Both the position numbers and the translations under genes were made by a program. DNA of 64,000 nt from Beverwykella pulmonaria (taxonomy: Eukaryota; Ascomycota; Dothideomycetes; Pleosporales; Melanommataceae), in NCBI GenBank assembly GCA_001599595.1, contig BCHH01000002.1, forward strand, positions 4,750,055 to 4,814,054, in the 5' to 3' direction. The notes beneath the pieces are model-generated. The model searched no databases. It was given only the letters and a program-made list of their open reading frames with translations, and was not told the origin of the DNA. How positions within the stretch are numbered: the first letter of the stretch is position 1; each line of letters opens with the position of its first letter. This document shows positions 43,716 to 55,467 of the stretch, in pieces.

Positions 43716-46383
43716 ATGAGCGCCAATAAACTTACAACCATTGTAGCAAACAAAGTCTTCCACGCCAATTCCCAGCAACGACCCCAAGCCGAGCAAAAGG
43801 CTCTTGAAAATCTCGCCAAAGATGCTGTTGTCACTCCTTACATTGAGGAAGAACCTACGGTAGGGGAGTGGATATGGAGCTTGAAACCCACAGGACGGGG
43901 CAGCGTCCAGTATTTTCGCAGCCTTTTTCCGTTCACGTCATGGATCACCCGTTACAACGTGCATTGGATGCTAGGTGATGCTATTGCCGGTGAGTCTGGC
44001 TTTCCTAAGTTCTTTGTCCATATTCTGTGTGGCCTGCTGAAGTCTGACTATTCACAGGGCTGACTGTTGGATTTGTCGTTGTTCCACAGGCAATGGCTTA
44101 CGCCCTCCTTGCTAATCTGAGTCCAGAGTATGGATTATATACTTCCTTCGTGGGCGCAGCTTTGTATTGGCTCTTCGGAACGTCGAAGGACATTGTCATA
44201 GGGGCAAGTCACCCCCTTTCAACTACCGACAGCTTTCTGATGCTTAACTAGACAACGGCAGTTGGTTCTCTCCTGGTTGGTGGTGTCATCAATACAGTCG
44301 ACGCCAAAAGGCCAGGCATCTACACCCGCGAAGAAATTGCAAAAGGTCTCTCGTTACTGTCAGGTCTCGTTCTCATCTTCCTTGGACTCTTCCGCCTAGG
44401 ATGGCTCATCGAATTAATCCCATACGTTCCCATCTCCGCTTTCGTAACATCAGCTAGTTTCACCATCATCGGCACACAGCTCCCAGTCGTGCTAGGTATC
44501 AAGGGAATCAAAACCAGGGAAGCACCGTACAAGGTCTACATCAGTGTCCTGAAAGGACTGGGGCGGACGCAGCTCGATGCCGTAATCGGATTGACTTCGA
44601 TTGTTCTTCTTTACATTTTGAGGGACGTTTTTGCAAAATTAGAAGTCAGGCAGCCCGGAAGAAGGAGATTTTGGGCTACTCTGAGCTCACTAAGATTAAC
44701 ATTTACCATTCTCCTGTACACCTTTATTAGTTGGCTCATTCATCGGGGACTACCGCACGGAGAGCATAGGTTCCGACTCGTTGGACATATCGAATCGGGT
44801 ATGTATCTCTCGCGAGTAGAACAGTACCGTAGATCATTTCCATCATTCGCTAACATCTGGCTGGTAGGATTCGAGCATGCTGGCGTCCCCAAAATTACCA
44901 GTGAGCTCTTTAGCCTCGTCGTCCCGTCTATCCCCGCAATCGTCATCATCCTTATCATCGAGCACATCGCCATTGCAAAGTCCTTCGGCCGGCAGTTCGG
45001 CTACACGGTAAATTCGTCTCAAGAAATCCTCGCTCAAGGCGCATCCAACGCATTGGGAACATTTGTGGGAGGTTACGCCTGCACTGGCTCTTTTGGTGCA
45101 TCTGCTGTCCTCACAAAGGCCGGTGTTCGGACCCCACTCGCAGGTCTCTTCAGTGCTATGATCTTACTTCTCGCATTGTACGCGCTGACTGCAGTATTCT
45201 ACTATATCCCTATGGCAGCCCTAGCGGGCTTGATCATTCACGCTGTTGCAAATTTGATGACGCCACCAAGTGCTCTGTACAAGTATTGGAGATTAGCTCC
45301 GTTAGAGTTATTGATATGGGTAATTGGTGTTACGGTAGCACTGTTTGTGAGTCTTGAGATGTCGATATACACAACGGTTGCACTTTCCTTCGCTTTATTG
45401 TTGATACGAATGGCAAGGTCTCAGGGGGGCTTTATGGGGCAGGTAAAGGTCCGTCGTGTCGTACACGCCACGACTAAAGATGAGACAAGCTCCCGAGCTT
45501 CTAACGCTGAATTTCGCGAGGAAGAGACAGAGCGAGAAAGGGAGGTATACATGCCGTTGGAGAAGAAAGCGATTTCGAACCCTAGGATCGACGTAGTGGC
45601 TCCGTATCCTGGTATCTTCATTTACCGGTTCAATGAAGCTTTCAACTACGTCAACAAAGCTCAACATATGGACTATCTGTTATCATACGTTATGACACAT
45701 ACGAGGCGGACTCGCTCGGATGATGGTGTACAGGTCAAGGCAAGTTGCATCACACCCCTCCTCTTCTCTTGACATGCTCATATTGCCCTCAGGATCGACT
45801 CTGGTCCGACCCACTCCCTACACCTCACTCTCCGAATTCCACGATAGCCCCGCTTCCAATTCTCCGTGCCATAATTCTCGACTGTTCTACTATAAACAAT
45901 CTTGACATTACCAGTATCCAGGGCCTAATCGATGTACGCAACACATTAGACAAGTATGCTGCGCCCATGACTGTAGAATGGCATTTTGCAGGACTCCAAA
46001 ATCGGTGGACACGACGATCACTCGCGGTCGCCGGTTTCGGCTATCCCGTTGGAACGGCCTCCGATTTGGCTGGGAACTGGTGTCCGGCGTACTCCGTGGC
46101 GAGTTCTTTGGCCGGGGCAACGGAGGAAGATAGGAGGGCTGCGGGAGTGAGGGGAAGGGAGGTAGAGAGAAGAGATGAGGAGAAGGAGAGGGAGAGCCAA
46201 GGGAGTGTTGGTGAGACAGAGGGAATAAATGAGAGGAAAACAGGGTTGCAACCGGTGAATGGAGTTGACAGACCTTTCTTTCATATTGATCTTGTGGATG
46301 CAGTAGACACAGCAGTGAGGGATGCGATTAAGAGGGATGAGTTGGTAGGTCCAGATCGGTGTGTAAATGGAGCCCCCACCTGA
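43716..46383 (+). CDS. Sulfate permease, SulP family with STAS domain
   Basis: Five exons (43716-43989, 44058-44203, 44252-44798, 44868-45733, 45793-46383) encode 807 residues; intron 2 is GC-AG (GCAAGT donor). SulP signatures: LTVGFVVVPQAMAYALLA, SPEYGLYTSFVG, VGHIESGFEHAGVPK (rejoined across intron 3), LIIEHIAIAKSFGRQFGY, SSQEILAQGASNALGTFVGG, FGASAVLTKAGVRTPLAGL. The C-terminal STAS domain starts near VVAPYPGIFIYRFNEAFNYVN and includes AIILDCSTINNLDITSIQGL. A charged linker (residues rich in Glu/Arg) separates pore and STAS. It imports sulfate at the plasma membrane. An upstream in-frame Met at 43659 is possible. It closes the sulfur cluster. Confidence 0.85.
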
Positions 46384-46621
46384 TTTTAGGAACACCATGG
46401 GTAGGTAATGTCGTCTCCTCTTTTTTCTTGCATCTCTCATGTTTCTTTCTCGCTTAGTTCGTACATATTGACTTAATCCGTCTTACCCCTTATTTTTCTA
46501 TGCCTGACATTCAGTGCAATCTATTCAGCTGGCCATTGGACTGCGGAGAAATGCAACCGAGTCTGGGCAAGTTCAAGCAGCCCGGTGGCGATCTTCGCGC
46601 CTTGGCGCTCGGCTCAATCTA
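46384..46621. other. 3' region of the permease up to the transposon
   Basis: Short spacer, no gene. It ends in the palindromic target ATCTA/TAGAT of the Tc1-like element. Confidence 0.4.
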
Positions 46622-46678
46622 TTGTATTCAAAAATCGGGGTAATGCTTGGCGACATCGCTTAATTCTTCGCGACCCGC
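46622..46678 (+). repeat. Left 57-bp TIR of the Tc1-like element
   Basis: Identical over 57 positions to the reverse complement of 56177-56233. Confidence 0.93.
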
Positions 46679-46816
46679 GTTTTGCCCGCCAAAACCTCGA
46701 CTTTTGTGAATATCGCTATGTCGCGTCAGTAAACACCCATAACGCGTTAATATTGCTCCTAGAAAGTGAGGCTGTATATTCCTATACAAATTGCTTATAC
46801 TGACGAATTTTTGTAG

Positions 46817-47454
46817 TTGCAGAGACCTCCGCGGGCCATGTTTCAAGCCCACGGGCTTAATCAACTCGCAAAACCTCTACGGCCACGACTGCCTCCTCTC
46901 ACCAGCACGCGCGGTTTAGCTAATCCTGTTCGACTCCGTGTTTATCGCTTCCTCTTGCTAGGCTGGCATGCTCAAACAATCGCCAATTACAAAGGTTGTT
47001 CGCTCCATGCGGTATACAATGTGGAGAGAAGCTTGCGGGACAAGGGCACAGTGCAGCAGCTGCCAACGCGTATTCTTAGGAGGCCTTCTAAAATCAGCGT
47101 TGAGGATAGAGAGGCCTTGTTTAAACACCTTCTCCAGAGCAGCTAGCTCTATTAGGATGAGATTTGATACTAGCTGTTTATAGAGTAAGGTGTAAACTGT
47201 TTACAGCCTACAATTAGCAGGTATCTTACTGCACAAGGATAGAGCAAACATACAATACAGCCATTCTCTATTAACTGTAATAATAACCTCTATAAGTCCT
47301 ATTGCAACAGCCTCTAGCACTTTGCAGCAGACAATTTAGTGTTTCTTAACAACTTAGTAGTTAATTAAGCTCTATATCTTTCTCCCCTTGCTGTTGCTAA
47401 AGTTAACAAGCAAAGTATAGCACTACACTAACTTGCTCTAGTTAAGTTTATAGC
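46817..47454 (+). pseudogene. Tc1-like transposase, 5' part, broken
   Basis: The first part encodes a paired helix-turn-helix: RLRVYRFLLLGWHAQTIANY, CSLHAVYNVERSLRDKG, and the RRPSKISVEDREALFKHLL hinge. From 47144 the expected sequence continues only through stops (TAG, TAG, TGA, TAG, TAA) placed where Gln or Trp codons fit (LY-DEI). A LVFL segment near 47330 may precede the first catalytic Asp region. The copia element cuts it at 47454; the frame appears to resume at 55468 (NRATKIGVFSALKLSLRALQ). Confidence 0.7.
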
Positions 47455-47587
47455 TGTAAGCTGGAGGGCGGAGGAAGAGGTGTCAAGATGTGTATTGTAT
47501 GTGATGTATGTACAGCTGATATATATATGTGACGGACTGATTAGTCAGTGGCATATCCACGTGACATTATGGTGTCCTCGGCTTACA
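47455..47587 (-). repeat. 3' LTR of the copia element
   Basis: 133 bp, TGTAAGCTGG to CTCGGCTTACA as read on plus; essentially identical to 55330-55462, indicating a fairly recent insertion despite internal stops. Confidence 0.92.
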
Positions 47588-48492
47588 CACCCCCCTCAGT
47601 TTTGAACTTTAAAGCTGGAGCGATCGAAGGCCATCCTCTACCTTTCTCAGGCAGAGCTGCAAATTTGTGGGTCTGTCCTGCTGTAGTACAGGCTTGTCAA
47701 CCACTGCTGGTGCAGTTCCAGATGGGGCGATCATATTTGTGCTTCGTGTGTTCTGTATGGAGGTTGGAGGTTTGAAATAGCTGTTTACAAGAATTGACAG
47801 CAATGTACAGTAAATAAATACAAAATAAAGAGATACACAAAATAATTACGATGGGAAATCCTTGAAGTGAAGAAGTGACACCTAGTGTTCATGCCTTTGT
47901 CTTAGCAACAGCTTTGTAAGACCGTCAGCTAGTTGACTATTTGTCTAGATATATGCAAGATTGATTTGATTGTTTTGAACCTCTTGACAAAGCCAGTGAT
48001 AATGGATATTAACATGCTGTAGTTTGGTCTTGAGACGCGGAGAAGCTTCTTTTAGCAATTAAATTGTCTGTTGATTGTCGCAGTATAGCAGTTGCTCATT
48101 GTCAAGCTCAAATCTGATGGATTTGAATAGTCTCCACCACTATATCAATTTAGTGCTGGCTGAAGATGCAGCGATTAGTTTAGATTTGGTGGTTGATTTG
48201 GTGACACAGCGCTGCAACGTCGCTTTCTAGTTAATAGGACTGCCAAATAGGAAGAAGATATAACCCTGTGAGCTTTTGCGCGTGGCTTTGTCATTAGCAT
48301 ATAACGCGTCTAATGCTCTAAAGAAGTTGGGTTCTTTACAGTTAGCAATATAGGCTAAGTTAGTTGATACTAATGCATTATAGCACAGTGACTAATCATG
48401 TGTCTGACCAAGGTATGTGATCACGTGATATGCGGCGTTGATATGTTGCTACAACAGGTTAATTAAGAATTTGGCAAGCTTGGAATATGCTT

Positions 48493-49885
48493 CATCGGCA
48501 AAATGTAAATTAGAATCTGGTTGCTGTGGTTAACCGTGGTTAACCATGGTTAGCCAGGTTAGTGAGATTTCGTGGTTAGTGAGATTACGAGAGCCTCATT
48601 TGGCCAGTCGCGGTTACCGTGGTTAGCTGTGGTTACCACGAGCAATCTATACAGGTATCTGGTTACCCTAATTACCTAGGTTGAATTTATTTGTTATTAT
48701 AGTATTTATCACTTTAATGGTAAAATTCTCTGCATTAGGGAAAGGGTTGTATTAAGTTTTAGGAATTTGTGTTAAAAACGTGCATATTGTTCTACAGAGA
48801 TTAAAGATTTGTTATGGCGCTGTGGTAACACTCTAATCTACGCTCATGCCCTAAGCCAATGTGCCAATCCTAGCCGCCCTAACGCTCCTAATGCTGTTGA
48901 TGTTTCCCAACTCCTAACACCCTACGTTACTATTATGCCTGCTGTTCAACGCTGTTATTCTGTAATTGCTGTCCCTAGCCTGTATGCTTGCTGTAGACAC
49001 CTTATTAGCTGTGTTCTAAACAATTTCTGCAACAGATTTCTGTAACTTACGTGCTCTATAATTGCCACTTTTACCTAAGTGTCTGCTTCTGTTGCGCGCC
49101 CCTAGGTGAGATAAACATGTCCTTAGTGGTTACAAACTATAGGATTAGTGCTCAATTGGTAATTAATGGCTACCTAGAGATGTGGTCTTAGGTGCGATAT
49201 TACAAGACATTGCGAAAGAGCTTAACCTAAGGTCTAATGTGTTTAATAAGTACTTAGCATAGTTTGTGCGTTAGGGGTTTGTTTTGTAGTGTTAGGGGTC
49301 TAATTTGTGCGCGTTAAGGGTTTAATTTGTTTGTTAAGGATCTAATTTGTGCGTTAGGGGGTCTAATTTGTGCATTAGGGGTCTTAACTTGCATGTCTAA
49401 AGCAGCAATGCACTAATAGTAGGATGGTATTTACATAGACAATAAGGTTTGGCAGCAGTGTATCCAGCTGCCAAGCGAATGAAAGAAAGAAAGATAGAAG
49501 AACGTGTTGATGATGATATGATGATGATAAATAATAATGCCTATATCAAATAAAGCAAGCAGCTGACAGAGAAATTCCCTGCACTATTAACAGCTTGTTG
49601 TTTGGAGGAAACAGTTCCTTGTGAAGCTTGTTGTACTGTGTAGTAGCAATGCAGTACTGTCATCTCCTCCAAGGTCGTACTCAGTTTGTACGATTTGTAT
49701 GGCTATGTTTTGTAACTACGTGGTTTGTATGGTTTGAATGGTTAGTGTGGTTTGTATATGGTTTCTACGATTTGTATGGTTTGTACATGGTTTGTATGGT
49801 TTGTGTGGTTAGTATGGTTAGTGTGGTAACCGGTGGTCAACCATGGTTAGTACATGGTTAGGAAAATTTAGCCGAATTCCCGATG
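48493..49885. mobile_element. 1-kb-family DNA element, copy 3 (1.4 kb, diverged)
   Basis: Begins CATCGGCAAAATG, ends AATTCCCGATG, flanked by TT on both sides (48491-48492 and 49886-49887). It is longer than copies 1 and 2 because of an added central segment with GTGCGTTAGGGGTCTAATTT repeats and an expanded GGTTTGTATGG array. Removing it with one TT rejoins copia RNase H codons reading ITKAYSKLAKF. Confidence 0.82.
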
Positions 49886-49944
49886 TTTTGTGATATTAGG
49901 CTAAGTAACTTCTGCAGCGTGTCTAATTAATCCAACTAGCTAAC

Positions 49945-50183
49945 TGTGAGGGTTTTCGTATGTAGGAAGCTTGAATGTAGGTGTACGATTGTATTGAGAC
50001 GAATCCTTGAGGATGACTCAGGATCGTCGAGAAGACTATATACTCCTGCGCGGTCACGTGATCTCTGATCACGTGATCCCAATCCAAGTCACGTGATCCT
50101 CTGGAGAACCCGTGACTGGCCCGTGGCTGGCCCGTGGCCTGCCCGAGGGCCTTCCGGGGCTGACGATGTATAATATCGTCACA
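49945..50183. mobile_element. Solo LTR inside copia (239 bp)
   Basis: Starts TGTGAGGGTTTTCG, ends ATATCGTCACA, with perfect CTAAC duplications (49940-49944 and 50184-50188). Contains several GATCACGTGATC-like words and a GC-rich CCCGTGGCTGGCCCGTGG patch. Confidence 0.9.
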
Positions 50184-50547
50184 CTAACTATAGTAAGTAA
50201 TATTAGCTTTATTTTCTGTCTGTTTTAGTAACAGAAGTAGTTCCTTGAGCAGTAGCAGTGTTGAAGCTTTAATAGGCTTTAGTGGCGGGAATTTAAGCAC
50301 TAGTTTGTTAATATAAGCACCTTGTGATAGCTATATCTTTCCTGCTTTTTAGTTGCGTTAAATTTAAATTCTGCAGAAGGTGGTTAGTTCTCCTAGACAT
50401 CTAATCTTATATTGCTGCAGGAGCTTTTGTTTAAACTGTTTAATTACTTTTGTATAACCTAGTTTGACAAGGACAACAATATTATCTACGTAGAAAAATA
50501 CTAGTAGCTTGTCGTTCATCTACAGGCACAGAGCTTCTTTGACTTCT

Positions 50548-50852
50548 TGTCAGATGTAAGGGCTATATGGGGGTTTATGGAATAGTATTTCTATAACCCC
50601 CAAGTAGACAAAGCATCAGATGGACGGGTATTAGTCGTGGTATTGGGCGCAATGTGCGTAAATGGGCCTGCAACGGATCAACGAAATAGGACTAAGCGCA
50701 TGGGGTTAAGCGAGAAATAAAACCCAGCCGAGAACACGATGGCTGGGGCGCGACACGACAATCAATCAATCAATTCATCAATACTCATCATTCTTTCATC
50801 TCACAACGTGACCACATTATTCTTGTAGCCGAAATAGTGCTACAATCTGACA
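50548..50852. mobile_element. Solo LTR inside copia (305 bp)
   Basis: Starts TGTCAGATGTAAGG, ends GCTACAATCTGACA, with CTTCT duplicated at 50543-50547 and 50853-50857. It belongs to a different family from the other LTRs in the window. Confidence 0.9.
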
Positions 50853-52741
50853 CTTCTTTAAGTCCTAGCTCTTTAAGTGACTTAGTGAGGTCCTTGTACT
50901 ATAGTAGTAGTAATATCTTAAGGCTATATAGTGCGCGGTGCAGCTCCTATAGGTGGTTAGGGTTAGAGAAGCTGTCTAGTGCGTGGCAATAGACAGGCGT
51001 TTCTAATTGAGCGTTGGTAAACGCGTTGACAGCGTTGTAGTGCCTTATCTCTAGATTGAAATGAGCTGTGATAGCCATCACAGCTTAGAAGGTTTAAATG
51101 GCTAATATAGCTGTATATGTGTCTTTAGCAGTAGTCTGGAGGTTGCCGCGCACATAGATTCTAGCTTTGTAATTAGTGAGATATCCTTTACTATTAAGCT
51201 TGTGTGTGAATCTCCACATTATTAGGAGAACTTTGTGATTATTGGCATTGAAGTCTTTCTAGGCTATCTTTGTGTATGTCCCTTTGCGCTAGATTGTGCT
51301 AATCTTGTGTTAAGTGGCTGCTAGGAATTCTTAGTTGTGTGGATAAGGGAGCTTTATTACCTCCTTGTAGGATATTAGCTCTAATAGCAGCTAACTTTGA
51401 TGAAATTGTGTTTTGGTTCCTCTTGATAGGGCGGTGACAAAGGTTGACTAGTACTTAGTAATATAAAAGCTACTATTTCTTTGTGATAGTTTCCTAGTTC
51501 TAGTAGATCCTTGTGGAAGGATATAAGATTGTCGCAGGTTGCTATTAATAAGTTCGCGATTTTGTGCTGCATTTAAGTTGGTTAAATCTTGTCTTTTGCA
51601 CTTTCTAGTGGAAGTGGCGGTAGAGGCAGCAGAGGTAGAAGCAGTGGCCATTTCTTCATTGTGTAGTTGACGAGCGTCGCTTGTTTTAGAGGTAGTTGAC
51701 TAAACGGTTGATGACCGTGTGGTTGATAACTGTGTGTGCGAATTGGGAGTGATATTTAGTGATGGTGATATTGAGCTATCAGGAGTTGGTAGATGAGATG
51801 GCTGATTATGTGATTTGTTTTGACTTGACTGATTGATTTGATTCTGATTAATAAGGTGATTAAATTAATAGTAATAGGAAGGTTAATTAGATAGTTAATT
51901 AGGCTTGTGTTCTAATTTAGATTTAGATTTAGACAATTCTTTGGGATTCTGAAGTAGTGGCATGTGAAGTGTTTGTAAGATATCCTCTAGTTCTTGCCCT
52001 TGCAGTAGTATATTAGAATTGTCTTGGTGATTATAGAATAGATCCTCCTTGAAAGTAACATCTCGCGTCTGAATAACCTTTCCTTGATGTGCTCTGCTCC
52101 TAGCCTTTAGCAGCTATACTTAGTATATGTTTGAAGAGTTATAACTGACAAGGTATCTAATTAAAGCACGTGGTGTCAATTTGTCGCATTTAGGTATCTG
52201 TGTATGGAGTGCATATGTGTGACAGCTATATATACAAAGGTGAGTGATTAAAGGCTTCTTGTTATATGCCACCTTAAATAGAGTCTTCTAGCCTAATGCT
52301 TTTGTCAGCGTTTGATTAAGTATATATCCTGCTATTACATAGATTTTAGGGCTAAGTGCTGGTAGTAGGTTTGATGTGCCTTTTATAGATTGTGATTTTT
52401 TAATTAGATTCTTTCCTAAGCGTTCTGCAGAACTGTTTTGCTCCTTAGTATAAGGTGCTCTAATCTAAAAGTTGATACTGTGTGCTGCGCAATATGCACA
52501 AACTAAGTTGTTATTAAGACTATATCCTCTCTTGTTATCTGTAATTATGAATGTGACAGTAGTATTGAACTTGCGTTTAATAGTTTGATTAAGTTGTATA
52601 AGGATATTAAGCAGTGCTTCCTTATTGCGTTGGGGCATTGTATATATAAAATTGAACTTTGTAAATAGGTTGAATCTATAGAACACATATTAATAACTAT
52701 TGTAACCTAGGGCATTAAGCTTGATAATTTTAATAGTAACT

Positions 52742-53365
52742 TGTTACGGTTCGAAGAAGTAGCACAGATGCGGGCTGCAGATGAGGAACCAACCCCGTCA
52801 ACAGGCGCAGCACGGCGCGCAGGCGGGCGCAAAGGAACAGCGAGGATTCGCGCAGGTAAGCGAGGCACGTGACAGAAGATATCCCGCCAAGGAAGAGGAA
52901 ACTCGGAAGAATCAAAGGATCCTCAAGATCCCGCCAAGGAAGGGGAAACTCGGAAGAATTGAAGGATCCCAGAAAATTCCGCCAAGACAAAGGAAACTCN
53001 GGAGAATCNAAGGATCCCAGAAGATCACGCCAAGACACAGGAAACTCGGGAGAATTGAAGGATCCCAATTATCCCGCCAAGAAGAAGGGAGACCTGGGAG
53101 ACTCGGGATTCTATGTTCAAAGAGGAAATATATAAGGAGGACAGTTTCCTATGTTATGTTTGCTCTTTGTAGTCAACTCAAATAACTTCACTCGTCTCTT
53201 ACCCAGATTGATACAGCAAGTTAGTTAGTCAATTTATTGATTGGATTTACCACCCCTCTGTCTTATATCATCGTCTTCGAACCTCACAGAATAATCCTAC
53301 GACACCTACGCTTACGCACCGCCTTAGTACGGACCGGACCCAGTAAGTGTTCACCTCGTATAACA
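52742..53365. mobile_element. Solo LTR inside copia integrase region (624 bp)
   Basis: Starts TGTTACGGTTCG, ends CTCGTATAACA, with TAACT duplicated at 52737-52741 and 53366-53370. Its length and TGTTAC...GTATAACA ends suggest a Ty3/gypsy-type LTR, though no internal domain is present to prove it. Confidence 0.9.
52885..53110. repeat. Five 47-48 bp tandem units inside the 624-bp LTR
   Basis: Units start CGCCAAG at 52885, 52932, 52980, 53028 and 53075, each with GGAAACTCGGAAGAAT-like and AAGGATCC words. Two N bases fall in the third unit. Confidence 0.85.
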
Positions 53366-55318
53366 TAACTGTTTTAAATGGACGTGATGCACCCCTCTTA
53401 TGTCTAATGCGTTAAGATATAATTTTATAGGCCTTATTTTGCAAATATTCTTTGCAGTTAATAGTACAAGGAGCAGATCCCTTAGGTGGCTTAATACTAA
53501 TAACGTTATTGGCTAAATAGTTAATTGCATTACTGCCTGCGTGTGCCATTAAGACATGCAGCTAAGGCTTAGTGAGTGCTTAAGGTTGAAGCGGCTGCGC
53601 GGAGTACTGTGGTTGACAATTGGTGGTTGCATATGTGAATGGCTAAGGTGGCTGATGAGGATGAGGTGTTATAGCCTTAGTATAGTGCACAACAAGCTAG
53701 TGACTACTATATTAGGTAAGGTGCGCGATGTCTTCCTGGGTTGATCTTGTTAGCTAATACAGGACGTTGCGGCTAGAGTTGAAGTGGATATTTAATGATG
53801 CAAGGCGTGATAGTAAGACAAGGTTGGTGAAGAAGGACAGGATAAGCGCTACTCTCTTGAGTGTTGTTGATTTAATGCCTCTTAGCGTTAATAGGGGTAT
53901 TGTTACTTCTCCCTATGCTTAAATAGATATCTTAGTATTACTAGTAAGTATAATATTATTGTTAGCTGCAGGTGCCACCTATTAGAATTTGGCTGGGTTG
54001 TTGCAAATATGGATATTAGTGGCTGGATCTAGAGTCTATAAGTGAAGGAGTGGATAGTGCTGATGTAATTAAGGACTAAATGCTAATAAGAACACTGCAA
54101 ATGCATGTGGTGATGTTAGTGGCTAAGTAGTGTTATCTCTGGTGTTAATCTCTATTAAATTAGATTTATCCCTCTTGTTATTACCCTTGCTATTCTGCTT
54201 GCTAAAACGCTTCTTGTATTGCTGCTGCCTGTCGCAGACCTTGTTTAGTATACCTCTCTTGTCTGTGGCCTTGTAATTAGCAACTTTCTTGGCTTTTTTA
54301 GGGTCTTTAACAAATCCTCTTAGTCTTAGCAATGTAATAATATAGGGACATTAGCCCTAGTAGTGCATATTACTACACAGACACAGCTTTAGCTTGGCTA
54401 GATTACTACTGTTCCTAGCTGTTTTTTTGTTGTATGGAGATTCTTTACTGTTTAGCTTTGCTCCAAATGCTCCCCTATAGATATTGGTTTTCTTTAATTG
54501 TGTGGCACGATGGTATTGCAGATATTTAGCGGCGACAGTTAACAGCTGAACAGAGTCTGGTATTGGAGCGTTGGGGTTTGCATCTTAGGCTTTCTTAGTA
54601 GTGAAGATTTCACGTGAGATATTAGCAGCATATCCTGGATTAACCTAATTGATTGCTTGCAGTAGATTGTGGTGAGGTTGGAAGCTGTGTGCTTGTGGCA
54701 ACTTAAGTAGTTTTGCGCGATTGTAGGCAGTGAGAAAGGCGTCGCACTAGTCCTTGATATTTGTTTGGCGGGCATGCAGGATCTTGGCTGTTTCGTACGC
54801 TTGTTGAACTTGATATTTCTGATCCTGGCTTGTAGGTGAGTAGTGCTTTTCCAACGCCTTGAGCTGATTGTATACAGCGTCTTTGTCTTGGATATGGTAG
54901 ATGAGATCCTGATGAATTGTTTTAGCAATGTGGGATCCAACTTGTCCTAACTTATCTTTTAATTGCTGATACTCTTTGGCATCTTTGTAATATGCGTTTA
55001 TATCCTAACTGTATAGCGTGAGCTCTCCCTGCGTAGGTTGGATAGAAGCAGTTCTAGCAGCATTAGGAACGGCAGTTGGACGAGGAGGTTTCTTAGGCTT
55101 GTTGAGAGGACAGTAGGGTTGTTCAGGGTTGAGATACTCCCATACGCCTCCTGATTGAGCGACTCGCTTGACCACAAAGATCCAGTGCTCCCAGTTGGAT
55201 TTTCCTTGAAGAATGGGTTTGGTAGAAGACATAGTGACGACGAGGTTGATAGGTAGGATCAAATAATAAACAACGGTGATAGTCAAACGATATTTGATGG
55301 TGCGGTTAGGCACGAACC

Positions 55319-55329
55319 GGGCTCATAAC
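55319..55329 (-). other. Primer binding site of the copia element (half initiator tRNA)
   Basis: Directly inside the 5' LTR the minus strand reads GTTATGAGCCC, complementary to the anticodon arm GGGCUCAUAAC of initiator methionine tRNA. Priming from an internally cut initiator tRNA is the mode known for Drosophila copia. Confidence 0.75.
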
Positions 55330-55462
55330 TGTAAGCTGGAGGGCGGAGGAAGAGGTGTCAAGATGTGTATTGTATGTGATGTATGTACAGCTGATATATA
55401 TATGTGACGGACTGATTAGTCAGTGGCATATCCACGTGACATTATGGTGTCCTCGGCTTACA
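55330..55462 (-). repeat. 5' LTR of the copia element
   Basis: 133 bp, matches 47455-47587; followed on the plus strand by the ATAGC target duplication. Confidence 0.92.
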
Positions 55463-55467
55463 ATAGC

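Larger units (their letters stand above)
47885..55232 (-). pseudogene. Copia gag-pol, broken by stops and insertions
   Basis: Minus strand from 55232: gag starts MSSTKPILQGKSNWEHWIF with VWEYLNPEQ; a basic KKRFSKQNSKGNNKRDKSN region follows near 54200. The integrase shows FIITDNKRGYSL, AHSINFQIRAPYT and a QNSSAERL segment around 52680-52420. The reverse transcriptase YVDNIVVL box lies near 50500 (usually YVDD). RNase H fragments near 48400-47900 include GYIFFLFGSP, LLYCDNQQT and HVNIHYHWL. Most stops are TAG. No intact polyprotein remains. Confidence 0.85.
47455..55462 (-). mobile_element. Ty1/copia LTR retrotransposon, nested and mutated
   Basis: 133-bp LTRs at both ends (TGTAAGC...GCTTACA) with target duplication ATAGC at 47450-47454 and 55463-55467. 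On the minus strand the order is gag, integrase, reverse transcriptase, RNase H, which is diagnostic for Ty1/copia. It is interrupted by a 1-kb-type DNA element (48493-49885) and solo LTRs at 49945, 50548 and 52742. After removing these the element is about 5.4 kb. Confidence 0.92.

Noticed and set aside
49265..49390. Telomere-like GTTAGGGG words
   Set aside because: They are irregular, embedded in a longer GTGCGTTAGGGGTCTAATTT unit of the CATCGG element and also present in its other copies, so not an interstitial telomere.
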